Numbered from the stretch's first letter, positions 22,421 through 31,588 are shown. The stretch: DNA of 64,000 bases from Streptomyces venezuelae (GCF_008642335.1 NZ_CP029191.1:6572001-6636000); one strand, 5' to 3'. Notes: a model not told the origin generated them from the letters alone. Program-made: numbers and translations.

Positions 22421-23596
22421 CTACAACCAGTCCCGCCGCTTGAAGATGAAGTACAGACTCACGCACACCACCGCCATCAGCAGGATCGCGAAGGGATACC
22501 CCGCCGCCCACTTCAGTTCCGGCATCGTCTCGAAGTTCATGCCGTAGATCGTGCCGACCAGGGTGGGGGCGAACAGGATGGCCGCCCACGATGAGATCTT
22601 CTTGATCTCCTCGTTCTGTTCGAAACCTGCTTCCGCCAGTGCCCGCATTTCCGCGTTCTGCTGTTGGGTCACCAGGGTCGCGTTGACCGTGAGGATGTCC
22701 GCCAGGGCCTGGCGGAAGCTGTCGACGCGTTCGCTGGTGTGGGTGACGTGGTCGGCCACGTCCCGTAGGTAGCGCTGGAGTTCCTCGTCCGTGCCGTACT
22801 TCGCGAAGCCGGCCATCAAGGAGTGCAGCATGCTGACCAGGGGGCGGGTCGCGCGTTGGAACTCGACCATTTCGCGGGAGAGTTCGTAGATGCGGCGGGA
22901 GACCTCCGGGTCGCCGCGGAAGACCTCGGTCTCGATCTCGTCGATGTCGTTCTGGACGCCGGCGACCACGGGGACGTAGCCGTCGACCACCGCGTCGAGG
23001 ATCGCGTAGAGCACCGCCTCCGGGCCCAGTTTGAGGAGGTCGGGGGTTTCTTCGAGGCGGCGGCGGACGCCGGACAGGTCGGGGGCGGCGCTGTGGCGGA
23101 CCGTGATGACGAAGTCGGGGCCCACGAACACGTGCAGTTCGCCGAAGTCGACCTCTTCGGGGGCGTCGAGGTAGCGGGCGGCGCGGAGGACGACGAAGAG
23201 CGTGTCGCCGTAGCGCTCCAGCTTCGGGCGTTGGTGGGCCTCCATCGCGTCTTCCAGGGCCAGCTCGTGGAGGTCGAATTCCGCGGCCAGGGAGAGGAGC
23301 TCCGCCTCCGTCGGGCGTGCCAGGCCGATCCACGCCATGCCGTCCGGCTGCTCGCGCAGCTCGCGGAACGTGTCCGCCAGGGAGGCCGGCGTCGCCACAC
23401 GGACGCCGTCGCGGTACAGGGCCGCCTCGACGATGCCGGCCGCGGGGGGATGCGGGGGCCGGGGTGCGTCCGGTGCCGGTTGCTGGGAGTGGGGTGTCGG
23501 GGGTGGGGGAGCGGTGGGGCGTGTCGCGCGGCGCCATGTGTGCTTTCTGGCGTTCGCGTTCGCGTTCGGGTCGGGGCGGGCTCGGCGTTCCGTCAT
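22421..23596 (-). CDS. corA: CorA-family magnesium/cobalt transporter
   Basis: A 391-residue CorA channel. It has a low-complexity Asn/Arg/Pro N-terminus, a long acidic cytoplasmic domain rich in helices, and two C-terminal membrane segments. The signature GMN follows the first segment (in TIYGMNFE), and the chain ends with the basic FKRRDWL typical of the family. It moves Mg2+ (and Co2+/Ni2+) across the cytoplasmic membrane as a pentamer. I start it at the ATG at 23596, which gives normal length; the frame stays open far upstream but only as antisense to the next gene. It converges on the NRPS cluster and marks its right border. Confidence 0.92.
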   Translation of the reverse strand: MTERRARPDPNANANARKHTWRRATRPTAPPPPTPHSQQPAPDAPRPPHPPAAGIVEAALYRDGVRVATPASLADTFRELREQPDGMAWIGLARPTEAELLSLAAEFDLHELALEDAMEAHQRPKLERYGDTLFVVLRAARYLDAPEEVDFGELHVFVGPDFVITVRHSAAPDLSGVRRRLEETPDLLKLGPEAVLYAILDAVVDGYVPVVAGVQNDIDEIETEVFRGDPEVSRRIYELSREMVEFQRATRPLVSMLHSLMAGFAKYGTDEELQRYLRDVADHVTHTSERVDSFRQALADILTVNATLVTQQQNAEMRALAEAGFEQNEEIKKISSWAAILFAPTLVGTIYGMNFETMPELKWAAGYPFAILLMAVVCVSLYFIFKRRDWL

Positions 23597-23815
23597 GGCG
23601 GGCGGCCACCTTCGATCGGCGAGGTCCCGCGTTCCGCGGACCGGACCCGAGCAGGATATGCGGCCCTTGTCCTGTGGAGCGGGAGCGGCACCCACGGGTG
23701 CTGATGGGCGGCGACGGATGGCGACCGGCGGTGACGGGTGGCGAACAGGGCTGTGGCGCACGGGTGCCCTCGTCGCGGACCGTACCTGTCCGCAACCACC
23801 GTTAGCGTTCCGTCC

Positions 23816-24991
23816 ATGACGAACACGTCGGCCTCGCGCCCGGCAAGCCCTGTCCTGGGAGCCCGTGCCCTCAACCGTGCCACCCTCGACCGGCAGCTCC
23901 TCCTGCGCCGGTCCCACGATCTGTCGGTCCGTGAAGCCGTCAGCCATCTCGTCGGCCTCCAGGCGCAGAACGTCAAGCCGCCTTATTACGCCCTCGCCGC
24001 GCGCCTCGCGGATTTCCGTCCCGGCGAGCTCTCCGCGCTCCTCGACACACGCGAACTCGTACGTATCGTCACCCTGCGCTCCACCATCCACCTGCACACC
24101 GCCGCCGACGCACTCACTCTGCGGCCCCTTGTCCAGGACGCGCGTGAGGCGGAGTTGTCCGGGTTCCGGAAAGGGCTCGGCGGCGTCGATCTGGCGGAGC
24201 TCGCGGAGATCGCGCGTACGGCCGTCGAGGCCGAGCCGCGCACGATGAAGCAGCTGCGCGAGGTGCTGCTCGTGCGGTGGCCCGATGCCGACCCGCAGTC
24301 CCTCGCCGTCGCCGCCCGCTGTCTCCTGCCGCTCGTCCAGGTCACCCCGCGCGGGCTGTGGCGGCGCAGCGGGCAGGTCGCGCTCACCACGATCGGGACG
24401 TGGGTCGGGGAGCGGGTCGAGGGTGACGGTTCCTTGGACGCCGCGTCCGGTGGCGGGGCCCTCGACGACGCCGTCCTGCGCTACCTCGGCGCCTTCGGGC
24501 CCGCCTCCGTCAAGGACATGCAGACCTGGGCGCGGCTCACCCGGCTCCGGGACGTGTTCGAGCGGCTGCGGCCCCGGCTGCGTACGTTCCGCGACGAGAA
24601 CGGCGTCGAGCTGTTCGACCTGCCCGACGCGCCTCGCCCCGACCCCGACACCCCCGCCCCGCCCCGCTTCCTCCCCGAGTACGACAACCTTCTCCTGTCG
24701 CACGCCGACCGGTCCCGTATCATCCCCGCCGCCTACAAAGGACGTACGTGGAAGGGGAATGTCCCTTACTGCGTCTTCCTGCTCGACGGGGTCCTCGCCG
24801 GAGTGTGGCGGCTTGAAGAGGACCGCAAGTCCGGGGCCGCCGTGCTCACCATGGAGCCGTTCGGGCGGGCGCCCGGACGCGCGCAGCGGGAGGAGTTGGT
24901 GCGGGAGGCGGAGTGGATGCTGACGCGTATCGCGGAGACGTCGTCCTCGTACGACATTCGTTTCGGGAGTGTCATCGATGGTGACGGGTGA
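23816..24991 (+). CDS. AlkZ/YcaQ-like winged-helix DNA glycosylase
   Basis: A 391-residue protein of the HTH_42 (DUF1006) family, which includes AlkZ, the azinomycin-crosslink glycosylase, and E. coli YcaQ. The catalytic Q-x-Q motif is present as Gln49-Ala-Gln51 in VGLQAQNVKPP. Later family features are TLRSTIHLH and FLPEYDNLLLSH. These enzymes excise bulky N7-alkylguanines and unhook interstrand crosslinks. The ATG at 23816 gives the normal length. The gene diverges from corA across 219 bp. Its stop lies inside a GTGACGG tandem repeat, so slippage there could change the last residues. Whether it serves housekeeping repair or self-resistance cannot be told from sequence. Confidence 0.85.
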   Translation: MTNTSASRPASPVLGARALNRATLDRQLLLRRSHDLSVREAVSHLVGLQAQNVKPPYYALAARLADFRPGELSALLDTRELVRIVTLRSTIHLHTAADALTLRPLVQDAREAELSGFRKGLGGVDLAELAEIARTAVEAEPRTMKQLREVLLVRWPDADPQSLAVAARCLLPLVQVTPRGLWRRSGQVALTTIGTWVGERVEGDGSLDAASGGGALDDAVLRYLGAFGPASVKDMQTWARLTRLRDVFERLRPRLRTFRDENGVELFDLPDAPRPDPDTPAPPRFLPEYDNLLLSHADRSRIIPAAYKGRTWKGNVPYCVFLLDGVLAGVWRLEEDRKSGAAVLTMEPFGRAPGRAQREELVREAEWMLTRIAETSSSYDIRFGSVIDGDG

Positions 24992-25057
24992 CGGGTGACG
25001 GGTGACGGGTGACGGGTGACGGGTGACGGGTGATGCGTGACGGGTGATCGGTGATGG
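24981..25057 (+). repeat. GTGACGG heptamer tandem repeat
   Basis: Seven perfect copies of GTGACGG (24981-25029) are followed by four variants (GTGATGC, GTGACGG, GTGATCG, GTGATGG). Each unit contains TGA, so every reading frame is closed within the array. It spans the end of the glycosylase gene and the gap to the convergent response-regulator gene. Confidence 0.95.
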
Positions 25058-25070
25058 CTGAGGGCTTACG

Positions 25071-25739
25071 TCACGCCCGCAAGTACGTCAGCACCGCGAG
25101 CACCCGCCGGTGCGTCTCGTCCGTCTGCGGCAGGTCCAGCTTCGTCAGGATGTTGCCGATGTGCTTGCCGACCGCCGCGTCGGACACCACCAGCTCCCTG
25201 GCTATCGCACCGTTCGACTTGCCCTCGGCGATCAGCGCGAGCACCTCTCGCTCGCGCGGGGTGAGCTGTTCCAGCGGGTCGCGGCGGCGGCGCAGCAGCT
25301 GACGGACCACCTCCGGGTCGACCACCGTCCCGCCGTCCGCCACCTTGCGCAGCGCCTCCACGAACTCCTCGACCTGGCCGACGCGGTCCTTGAGGAGGTA
25401 GCCGATGCCCGTTCCGTCGCCGGAGTCCAGGAGTTCGGCGGCGTACGACCGCTGCACGTACTGGCTGAGGACCAGGACCGGGAGCGCGGGGCGGCGCTCG
25501 CGCAGCCGTACCGCCGCGTGCAGGCCCTCGTCCTGGAAGCCGGGCGGCATGCGTACGTCCGTGACCACGATGTCGGGGGCGTGCTCCTCGACCGCGGTGA
25601 CCAGCGCCCGCGCGTCCCCGACGGCCGCCACCACCTCGTGGCCGCAGCGGGCGAGCAGACCGATGAGGCCCTCGCGCAGCAGCACGCTGTCCTCGGCAAG
25701 TACTACGCGGAGCGGTCGGCCGCCCTGGTCAACTCGCAA
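25071..25739 (-). CDS. NarL/LuxR-type response regulator
   Basis: A 222-residue response regulator. The receiver domain begins LRVVLAEDSVLLREGL and has the phospho-acceptor Asp in VVTDVRMPP and the Lys of YLLKDRV. The C-terminal LuxR helix-turn-helix carries LTPREREVLALIAEGKSN and ends after KLDLPQTDETHRR. I chose the TTG start at 25739, seven bases after GGAG, which lies inside the end of the kinase gene; the overlap of 37 bases suggests coupled translation. It should be phosphorylated by that kinase and probably controls the divergent ABC exporter. Confidence 0.9.
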   Translation of the reverse strand: MRVDQGGRPLRVVLAEDSVLLREGLIGLLARCGHEVVAAVGDARALVTAVEEHAPDIVVTDVRMPPGFQDEGLHAAVRLRERRPALPVLVLSQYVQRSYAAELLDSGDGTGIGYLLKDRVGQVEEFVEALRKVADGGTVVDPEVVRQLLRRRRDPLEQLTPREREVLALIAEGKSNGAIARELVVSDAAVGKHIGNILTKLDLPQTDETHRRVLAVLTYLRA

Positions 25740-27076
25740 GGAAACTCCACACGCAACAGGGTCGGGCCGCCCGGCGGGCTGGTCAGGGCAAGTCTGCCAT
25801 CCAGGACCGACACGCGGTCCGCGAGGCCCGTGAGGCCGCTGCCCGCCGCCGGGTCCGCGCCGCCGCGACCGTCGTCGTGCAGCTCCAAGTGGAGGCGTCC
25901 GGCGCGATGCCCGCCGGATATCCGCGCGCGCGTCGCCCCGCTGTGTTTCTCGATGTTGGCGAGCGCCTCGCAGACCACGAAGTACGCCGCCGATTCGACC
26001 GACCGGGGTGCCCGGTCCGGCAGTCGCAGAGCTACGTCGACGGGGACCGTGCAGCGGTCGGCGGCGTCGGCGACGGCGGCTTCGAGGCCGTAGTCGGTGA
26101 GGACCTTCGGGTAGATGTCCTGGATGAGTTCGCGCAGTTCCGCGAGCGCTGCCCCCGCCTCGCCGTGCGCCTTGGCCAGCTGGTCGGCCAGCGGGCCCGG
26201 CGGGGCGTCGAGCCGGGCCAGGCCCAGGGTCATGGACAGGGCCACGAGGCGTTGCTGGGCGCCGTCGTGCAGATCGCGCTCGATGCGGCGCCGCTCGGAC
26301 TCGAAGGCGTCCACCAACCGGGCGCGGGAGCGGGCCAGTTCGACGACCTTGGCGTCGAGCTCGCCCTCGGGCGGGGCGAGCAGGAGCCGGGTCAGGCCGG
26401 CGCGGGCACCCGCCGCGGCGCCGAGCACGTACGCGCAGAGGGCCAGCAGGAGCAGGCCGAGGACAGCGACGGCGTACGCGGTCGGCCACGAGGTCACCGT
26501 CCACTGCTTCAGGACCTTCGCCTCGTGGCCCCCGCCGACCGTGGCCATCAGCAACGGCGTCGCGACCACCGACAGCGGCAGGAACAGGGCGACCACGACC
26601 GCCGCGGCGTCGACCGGCCACAGGAGCACGGCGAACAGCAGGGCGTACCCGAGCTCCCGCCACGTCATGTGTTCGCGCAGCCGCGTCGTCAGCCATGAGC
26701 GCAGACCCGGCTCGGGCGGCACCTGGTGGCGTCCCGCCGCCGGGGCGCGGTGCATCAGGCGGAGCCTGCGCCGTTCCATGCCCGCCACCGGGATTCCGCC
26801 CAGCGCGGCCACGACGAGCAGCGGCAGCCCCACCACGACGAGGGTGAGCGCGCCGCAGACCGCCGCCACCACCACGATCACCACCAGGGTGAGGACGCCG
26901 GCCACCGCGCCGGTGAGCAGATACGCGGCGGAGCGCCAGGGCCAGGCCGACAGGACGAAGCCGGGCCGGGACATGGCCTGCCACACGGTCCCACGCGTCA
27001 CGTCGGGCCGCCTCACGTTCGGCTGCCTCACGTTGCCCTGCCTGACGTTCCCTTGCCTCACGTTCCGAGCGTGCAT
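25703..27076 (-). CDS. Sensor histidine kinase, HisKA_3 type
   Basis: A 457-residue membrane kinase. It has an actinobacterial sensor domain beginning near SAWPWRSAAYLLTG, with four hydrophobic segments. A dimerisation helix follows with the phospho-acceptor His in RRRIERDLHDGAQQRL. The ATPase domain has NIEKHSGA (N box) and DDGRGGADPAAGSGLTGL (G boxes). The start is uncertain: ATG 27076 follows a TACAGT-like -10 box closely and could be leaderless; ATG 26974 would remove an odd N-terminal peptide repeat and fit relatives better. It overlaps its response regulator at the 3' end and diverges from an ABC exporter. Confidence 0.85.
   Translation of the reverse strand: MHARNVRQGNVRQGNVRQPNVRRPDVTRGTVWQAMSRPGFVLSAWPWRSAAYLLTGAVAGVLTLVVIVVVAAVCGALTLVVVGLPLLVVAALGGIPVAGMERRRLRLMHRAPAAGRHQVPPEPGLRSWLTTRLREHMTWRELGYALLFAVLLWPVDAAAVVVALFLPLSVVATPLLMATVGGGHEAKVLKQWTVTSWPTAYAVAVLGLLLLALCAYVLGAAAGARAGLTRLLLAPPEGELDAKVVELARSRARLVDAFESERRRIERDLHDGAQQRLVALSMTLGLARLDAPPGPLADQLAKAHGEAGAALAELRELIQDIYPKVLTDYGLEAAVADAADRCTVPVDVALRLPDRAPRSVESAAYFVVCEALANIEKHSGATRARISGGHRAGRLHLELHDDGRGGADPAAGSGLTGLADRVSVLDGRLALTSPPGGPTLLRVEFPCELTRAADRSA
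26997..27071 (-). repeat. 15-bp tandem repeat at the kinase start
   Basis: Five head-to-tail 15-bp units, such as CTCACGTTCGGCTGC and CTCACGTTGCCCTGC (plus strand); the last copy towards the kinase body is degenerate. If translated from ATG 27076 they encode NVRQG-like pentapeptides. If the kinase starts at 26974 they are leader DNA. Confidence 0.85.
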
Positions 27077-27235
27077 GCGCAGACTGTACGGGGACGGCAT
27101 CCGCCGCTGCCATCGGGCCGGGACCCGTGTCCGGGGTATGCCTGGCCCTACCTCAGGTCTCGTTCCTGGCGTACTGCGCACCGAGTGGCCGCGGGGGTTG
27201 GGTTGGGGCACCGACGACGAGCCGAGGAGCGAGCG

Positions 27236-28033
27236 ATGCCGGTGGAGAGACGTATGAGGAACGACGATGCCGTCCGATTGCGGGCCGTGTCACGGCGGTT
27301 CGGCTCCGGCGGTACGGCCGTCACCGCCCTCGACGACGTATCGCTCACGTTTCCCAGGGGGACGTTCACCGCCGTGATGGGACCGTCCGGGTCCGGCAAG
27401 TCGACCCTGCTGCAGTGCGCCGCGGGCCTGGACCGGCCCACGTCCGGGTCGGTCACCGTGGGCGGTACGGAGCTGGCCGGGCTGAGCGAGACCCGGCTGA
27501 CGCTGCTGCGCCGCGAGCGCATCGGCTTCGTGTTCCAGGCGTTCAACCTGCTGCCCTCGCTGACCGCCGAGCAGAACGTGGCCCTGCCGCTGCGTCTCGC
27601 GGGGCGCCGGCCGAAGAAGGCGCAGGTGCGCGAGGTGCTCCGGCAGGTCGGACTCGGTGACCGGGCGCGGCACCGGCCGACGGAGCTGTCCGGCGGCCAG
27701 CAGCAGCGGGTGGCCCTCGCCCGCGCGCTGATCACCCGGCCCGACGTGCTGTTCGGCGACGAGCCGACCGGCGCGCTCGACTCACGGACCGGCCGCGAGG
27801 TGCTGGCCCTGCTGCGCGGCCTGGTCGACCGCGAGGGCCAGACGGTCGTCATGGTCACGCACGACCCGGTGGCCGAGGCCCACGCGGACCGTGTGATCTT
27901 CCTCGTCGACGGACGGGTGAACGGTGAGCTGAGCGGGGTCGATGACTCTCGCCTCGGCGAACACTCGCGCCGCGCCGCCTTCGCCGAACTCATCGCCGCC
28001 CGTATGACCAACCTGGAGGCGGCACCGTGCTGA
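27236..28033 (+). CDS. MacB/LolD-type ABC transporter ATPase
   Basis: A 265-residue ATP-binding subunit. Motifs in order: Walker A GPSGSGKST, Q-loop FVFQAFNLLPS, signature LSGGQQQRVALARAL, Walker B VLFGDEPTGALDS and the switch His in MVTHDP. This is the MacB/LolD/BceA class, which works with FtsX-type permeases in antibiotic or peptide export and lipoprotein handling. ATG 27236 is preceded by GAGGAG; a second ATG at 27254 also has a ribosome site. It diverges from the two-component genes and overlaps the permease start by seven bases. Confidence 0.92.
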   Translation: MPVERRMRNDDAVRLRAVSRRFGSGGTAVTALDDVSLTFPRGTFTAVMGPSGSGKSTLLQCAAGLDRPTSGSVTVGGTELAGLSETRLTLLRRERIGFVFQAFNLLPSLTAEQNVALPLRLAGRRPKKAQVREVLRQVGLGDRARHRPTELSGGQQQRVALARALITRPDVLFGDEPTGALDSRTGREVLALLRGLVDREGQTVVMVTHDPVAEAHADRVIFLVDGRVNGELSGVDDSRLGEHSRRAAFAELIAARMTNLEAAPC

Positions 28034-30597
28034 GCGCCATGCCGGGCACCACGCTCCGTAGCCTTCGCCACCGCTGGCCCACCTTCGTCGGCAGCTTCGT
28101 CGCCCTCTCCCTGGGCGTCGCTCTCATCGCCGCCATGGGACTGGCCCTGGCCTCCTCGCGGGACGCACCGGCACGCGGCCCCGAGCGGTTCGCCGCGGCG
28201 CCCGTCGTCGTGAAGGGACAGGACACCCTCACGGTGCCCACCTCGCCGGACGGCCGCACCCGCACCCGCACCCACGAGCTCGCGCAGCCGCGCCCCGTCC
28301 CGGACGCCCTGGTCGCGAAGTTGCGCCACCTCGGGACCGTCGTCCAGGACCGGTCGTACGCCGTGCGGGCGGAGCGCGGCCCCGCCGACCTGGTGGGCCA
28401 CCCCTGGTCGACCGCGGCCTTCGCGCCGTACGAACTGGACGCGGGACGCGCACCCCGCGCCGCGGACGAAGTCGTCGTCAGCGGGGACTGGGCCCGCCCC
28501 GGCACGCGGCTGCGGACCGGCGACGGCACGGTGCGCGTCGTCGGCACCGTGGCGGGACTCGGCTTCGAGAACGCCATGTTCCACACCGACGCGCGCGCGG
28601 CCCAACTGGCGCCGCGCAGCCTCCAACTCGTGGTGGACGCCGACCCGGCAGCCGTGCGGAAGACGCTACGTGGCAGTGGCAGTGGCAGTGGCAGTGGCAG
28701 TGGCAGCGACCGCGGCGGAAGCGGCGTACAGGTTCTCACCGGTGACGCGCGCCGTCACGCCGACGCCGACCCCGACCGGGACAGCGAGGCGCTCACCGCC
28801 CTGAACGCCATGTTCGGCACGGCGGGCGGCGTCTCCGGATTCGTGTCGGTGTTCGTCGTGGCGTCCACCTTCGCCTTCGCGGTGGCCCAGCGGCGCCGCG
28901 AGTTCGGACTGCTGCGCACGGCGGGGGCGAGCCCGGGGCAGATCCGCCGCATGGTCGCGTCCGAGGCGCTCGTGGTCGGCGTGCTCGCGTCGGCCACGGG
29001 GTGCGTGCTCGGCTCCTACGGCGCGCCGAAGCTCGCCGCCTGGGCGGTCCAGGAGGGCCTCGCGCCCCGCTGGTTCACCATCGGCGACCACACCTGGCCC
29101 TACCACGCGGCGTTCTGGACCGGCCTGCTCGTGGCCCTGTGCGGTGCGCTTGCCGCGTCCTGGCGTGGGGGGCGCACCGGCCCCACCGAAGCGCTGCGCG
29201 AGGCGTCCGTCGACACCCGGCCCATGACGTGGGGCCGTTGGCCGACCGGCTCGGTACTCCTGGCCGCCGCCGCGGTGACCCTGGTCCTGGCCCTGGTGAC
29301 GGCTCCGGGCGAGCTGCTGCACCGCAAGACCTACGTGAGCCGACCCATGCTGCTGATCGCCGCGGTCGCGCTGCTCGCGCCGGTCCTTGTACGGCCGCTG
29401 GCCCGGCTGGTCGCCTGGCTGCCCGCCCGGCTGCCGGGCGCGGGCGGGATGCTCGTACGGGAGAACGCCGCCGCCGGGGTGCGCCGTACCGCCGCCGTCG
29501 CCGCTCCCGTGCTGGTCACGGTCGCGCTGGCCGGGTCGCTGCTGGGCGCGACGGCGACCCTCGGCGGGGCGAGGACGACCGAGATGCGGGAGCGGACGTC
29601 CGCCGACTTCGTGGTCACCCCGACGGGCGACGCGGGAGACGCAAGTGGTGCGGGCGATGCCGCCGCGCGCCACGCGGGCTTCGACGAGGTGACGCTGAAG
29701 CGGCTTCGCGCGGCCGTCCCCGACGGCACCGACGTCTCGGCGAGCTCGTCGGGCGCCGTGTACGTCCTGGAGGACGGCGTGGCGCTCATCAAGTCCGGTG
29801 CCAGAGCCGTCGAACCGGGACCGTTCGCCGCGACATCCCGCCTCCCGCTGGCCGCGGGGAAGGTGAGCGACCTGGACGACGACTCAATCATCGTCAACGA
29901 GGAGTGGGCGCGGCACACCGTGGGTGAGCGGGTGGACGTGTGGCTCGGCGACGGGACGAGGAAGTCCCTGCGGATCGCCGCCGTCATGACCACGGGCACG
30001 GGCGACAACGGCGCCTACGTCACCCCGCGCAACGCCTCCACGGCCCCCGTGGACCGCGTCGACGTACGCCTCTCGGCAGGTGCGGACCGGGCCGCCGTGG
30101 CCTCGGGTCTGCGCGAGGCGGTGCGGGCGTCGGGCGGCAAGGTGTTCACGAAGGAGTCGTGGGTGCGGGCGACGTCCCCCGAGACCAACCGGACGACCCG
30201 AATGGGCCTCTTCATGGTCCTCGGGATCGCCCTCCTCTACACGGGCATCTCCCTGGCCAACACGATGGTCATGGCGACCTCCGACCGGATCCGTGAACTG
30301 TCGGTGCTGCGTCTGGCCGGCGCCACCGGGTGGCAGGTGCTGCGCCTCGTGGCGGGGGAGGCCCTGATGGTGGTCGTGGTCGGCGGACTGCTCGGCGCGC
30401 TGGTCGCCGGGCTCAACCTGGTGGGCATGTGGGGCGCGCTGGGGCTGCTCTCGGTGTGGACGCCCGTCGTCATCCCTTGGCCGACGCTCGGAGGCATCCT
30501 GTGCGCCTGCGCGGTGCTCGCCGTGGTCGCGTCGGTCGCCCCGGCCGGTCTGGCGCTGCGGGGCGGGGCGCTGTCGAGGCCGGGCATACGTAAGTGA
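28027..30597 (+). CDS. FtsX-like ABC transporter permease
   Basis: An 856-residue permease with the two-FtsX-domain layout: an N-terminal membrane helix, a large extracytoplasmic domain, three helices (around residues 270-390), two further helices, a second external domain and a final set of three helices ending near the C-terminus. It pairs with the preceding ATPase, with which it overlaps (GTG start inside its last codons, GGAGG upstream). A Gly-Ser linker coded by a hexamer repeat sits in the first external domain. The substrate is unknown; a two-component system next door suggests response to an envelope-active compound. Confidence 0.9.
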   Translation: MLSAMPGTTLRSLRHRWPTFVGSFVALSLGVALIAAMGLALASSRDAPARGPERFAAAPVVVKGQDTLTVPTSPDGRTRTRTHELAQPRPVPDALVAKLRHLGTVVQDRSYAVRAERGPADLVGHPWSTAAFAPYELDAGRAPRAADEVVVSGDWARPGTRLRTGDGTVRVVGTVAGLGFENAMFHTDARAAQLAPRSLQLVVDADPAAVRKTLRGSGSGSGSGSGSDRGGSGVQVLTGDARRHADADPDRDSEALTALNAMFGTAGGVSGFVSVFVVASTFAFAVAQRRREFGLLRTAGASPGQIRRMVASEALVVGVLASATGCVLGSYGAPKLAAWAVQEGLAPRWFTIGDHTWPYHAAFWTGLLVALCGALAASWRGGRTGPTEALREASVDTRPMTWGRWPTGSVLLAAAAVTLVLALVTAPGELLHRKTYVSRPMLLIAAVALLAPVLVRPLARLVAWLPARLPGAGGMLVRENAAAGVRRTAAVAAPVLVTVALAGSLLGATATLGGARTTEMRERTSADFVVTPTGDAGDASGAGDAAARHAGFDEVTLKRLRAAVPDGTDVSASSSGAVYVLEDGVALIKSGARAVEPGPFAATSRLPLAAGKVSDLDDDSIIVNEEWARHTVGERVDVWLGDGTRKSLRIAAVMTTGTGDNGAYVTPRNASTAPVDRVDVRLSAGADRAAVASGLREAVRASGGKVFTKESWVRATSPETNRTTRMGLFMVLGIALLYTGISLANTMVMATSDRIRELSVLRLAGATGWQVLRLVAGEALMVVVVGGLLGALVAGLNLVGMWGALGLLSVWTPVVIPWPTLGGILCACAVLAVVASVAPAGLALRGGALSRPGIRK
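28672..28707 (+). repeat. GGCAGT hexamer repeat (Gly-Ser linker)
   Basis: Six consecutive GGCAGT/GGCAGC units inside the permease gene encode a (Gly-Ser)n stretch in an extracytoplasmic loop. In-frame copy-number change would alter only the linker length. Confidence 0.9.
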
Positions 30598-30651
30598 AGT
30601 GCTGGAACGTCACGTGCCGTCACGTCGGGGCGGGCCTCCCGGCACGGGGCC

Positions 30652-31548
30652 CTAGGGCAGCAGCCCCGCCCGGCGCGCGGCCACCACCGCTTCCCAGCGC
30701 GTGTGCGCGCCCAGCTTCCGCATGGCCGAGCGCAGGTAGCCCTTCACCGTCTCGGGGCGCAGGCCGAGGCGTTCCGCGGCCGTCGCGTTCGTCACGCCGC
30801 CGGCCACGCAGGACAGCACGTCGACCTCGCGGGGAGCGAGGGCCACCGGGCGGTCCCGGGCGTGGTCGGGGAGCAGCGTCGCCGATTCCAGGCGGCCGCA
30901 CACCGCGAGGAGTTCCGCCCGCAGGGACGCGTCGGTGACCCGCGGAGCCAGCGCCCGCAGCGCCCCGTGCGCCTCCCGCACCTGCTCCCACGCCTCCGGC
31001 CCCGGCCCCGAACCCGAAGCCGCGCCCGCACGCGCCCCCGCACCCCGAGCCCCCTCCGGCCCCGCCACCGCCTCCCGCGCCGCCGCCAGCAGCGACCGCA
31101 CCTCGTCCCGTACGACCAGCGCCTGCTCCACGTCGCGCGCCGCGGCCACCGCCGCCGACAGCGTCCGGTCGCCGAGCGGCTGGGCCGCGCGCAGCGCGCC
31201 GTACAGGACTCCGCGCACCCGGCGACGTACCACCACCGGTACCGCGAGCACGGACCGCAGGCCCTCCGCCGCGACCGCCGCGTCGTACTCGTGGCTGATG
31301 TGCCGCGACACGTGGTAGTCGGTGACAGCGCAGGGCCGGGACAGGGCGACCGCCTTGCCGCCGAGGCCGTTCCCGGACGAGATGGCGAGGCCCTGCAGCG
31401 CGCGCGTGCCCGTGCCGACGAGTTCGCCGATGCGGACCTGGCGCGGCCCGTCGAGAAGACCGCCGAACGCCACCGGCAGCCCCGTGCCGCGGCGCAGCCG
31501 CAGCAGAGCGGCCCGCATCTCCACCGTCTCGCCGCCGTCAGCCGACAC
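30652..31548 (-). CDS. GAF-domain LuxR-family transcriptional regulator
   Basis: A 298-residue one-component regulator. Residues 1-140 look like a GAF sensory domain (GLAISSGNGLGGKAVALSRP, then a SHEY/GLRSVLAVPV segment). An Ala/Gly/Pro linker follows, and a LuxR helix-turn-helix at the C-terminus reads LAPREVDVLSCVAGGVTN...GYLRSAMRKLG. The GTG start at 31548 gives a full GAF domain but has only a weak ribosome site. It is divergent from the two acyl-CoA ligase genes, with a GC-rich palindrome in the 141-bp gap, so it probably controls them. The ligand is unknown. Confidence 0.85.
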   Translation of the reverse strand: MSADGGETVEMRAALLRLRRGTGLPVAFGGLLDGPRQVRIGELVGTGTRALQGLAISSGNGLGGKAVALSRPCAVTDYHVSRHISHEYDAAVAAEGLRSVLAVPVVVRRRVRGVLYGALRAAQPLGDRTLSAAVAAARDVEQALVVRDEVRSLLAAAREAVAGPEGARGAGARAGAASGSGPGPEAWEQVREAHGALRALAPRVTDASLRAELLAVCGRLESATLLPDHARDRPVALAPREVDVLSCVAGGVTNATAAERLGLRPETVKGYLRSAMRKLGAHTRWEAVVAARRAGLLP

Positions 31549-31572
31549 GCGCCCGCCCTTTCACCTCGCGAC

Positions 31573-31588
31573 ACCCCCGTCCGGGGGT
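31573..31588. promoter_or_regulatory. Palindrome between luxR and ligase genes
   Basis: ACCCCCGTCCGGGGGT is an inverted repeat with six-base arms, placed between the GAF-LuxR gene and the ligase operon about 25 bp before the luxR start. C-rich/G-rich palindromes of this sort are typical operators for actinobacterial LuxR-type proteins. Binding is inferred. Confidence 0.45.

Noticed and set aside
22421..24703. A single very long corA reading frame
   Set aside because: The frame is open upstream only as antisense to the glycosylase gene. ATG 23596 gives the normal CorA length.
24981..25057. CRISPR-like repeat
   Set aside because: Seven-base units head to tail with no spacers; it is a simple tandem repeat.
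25071..27113. One fused kinase-regulator protein
   Set aside because: The upstream part of that frame is a shadow of the kinase. The receiver domain starts at TTG 25739 with its own ribosome site.
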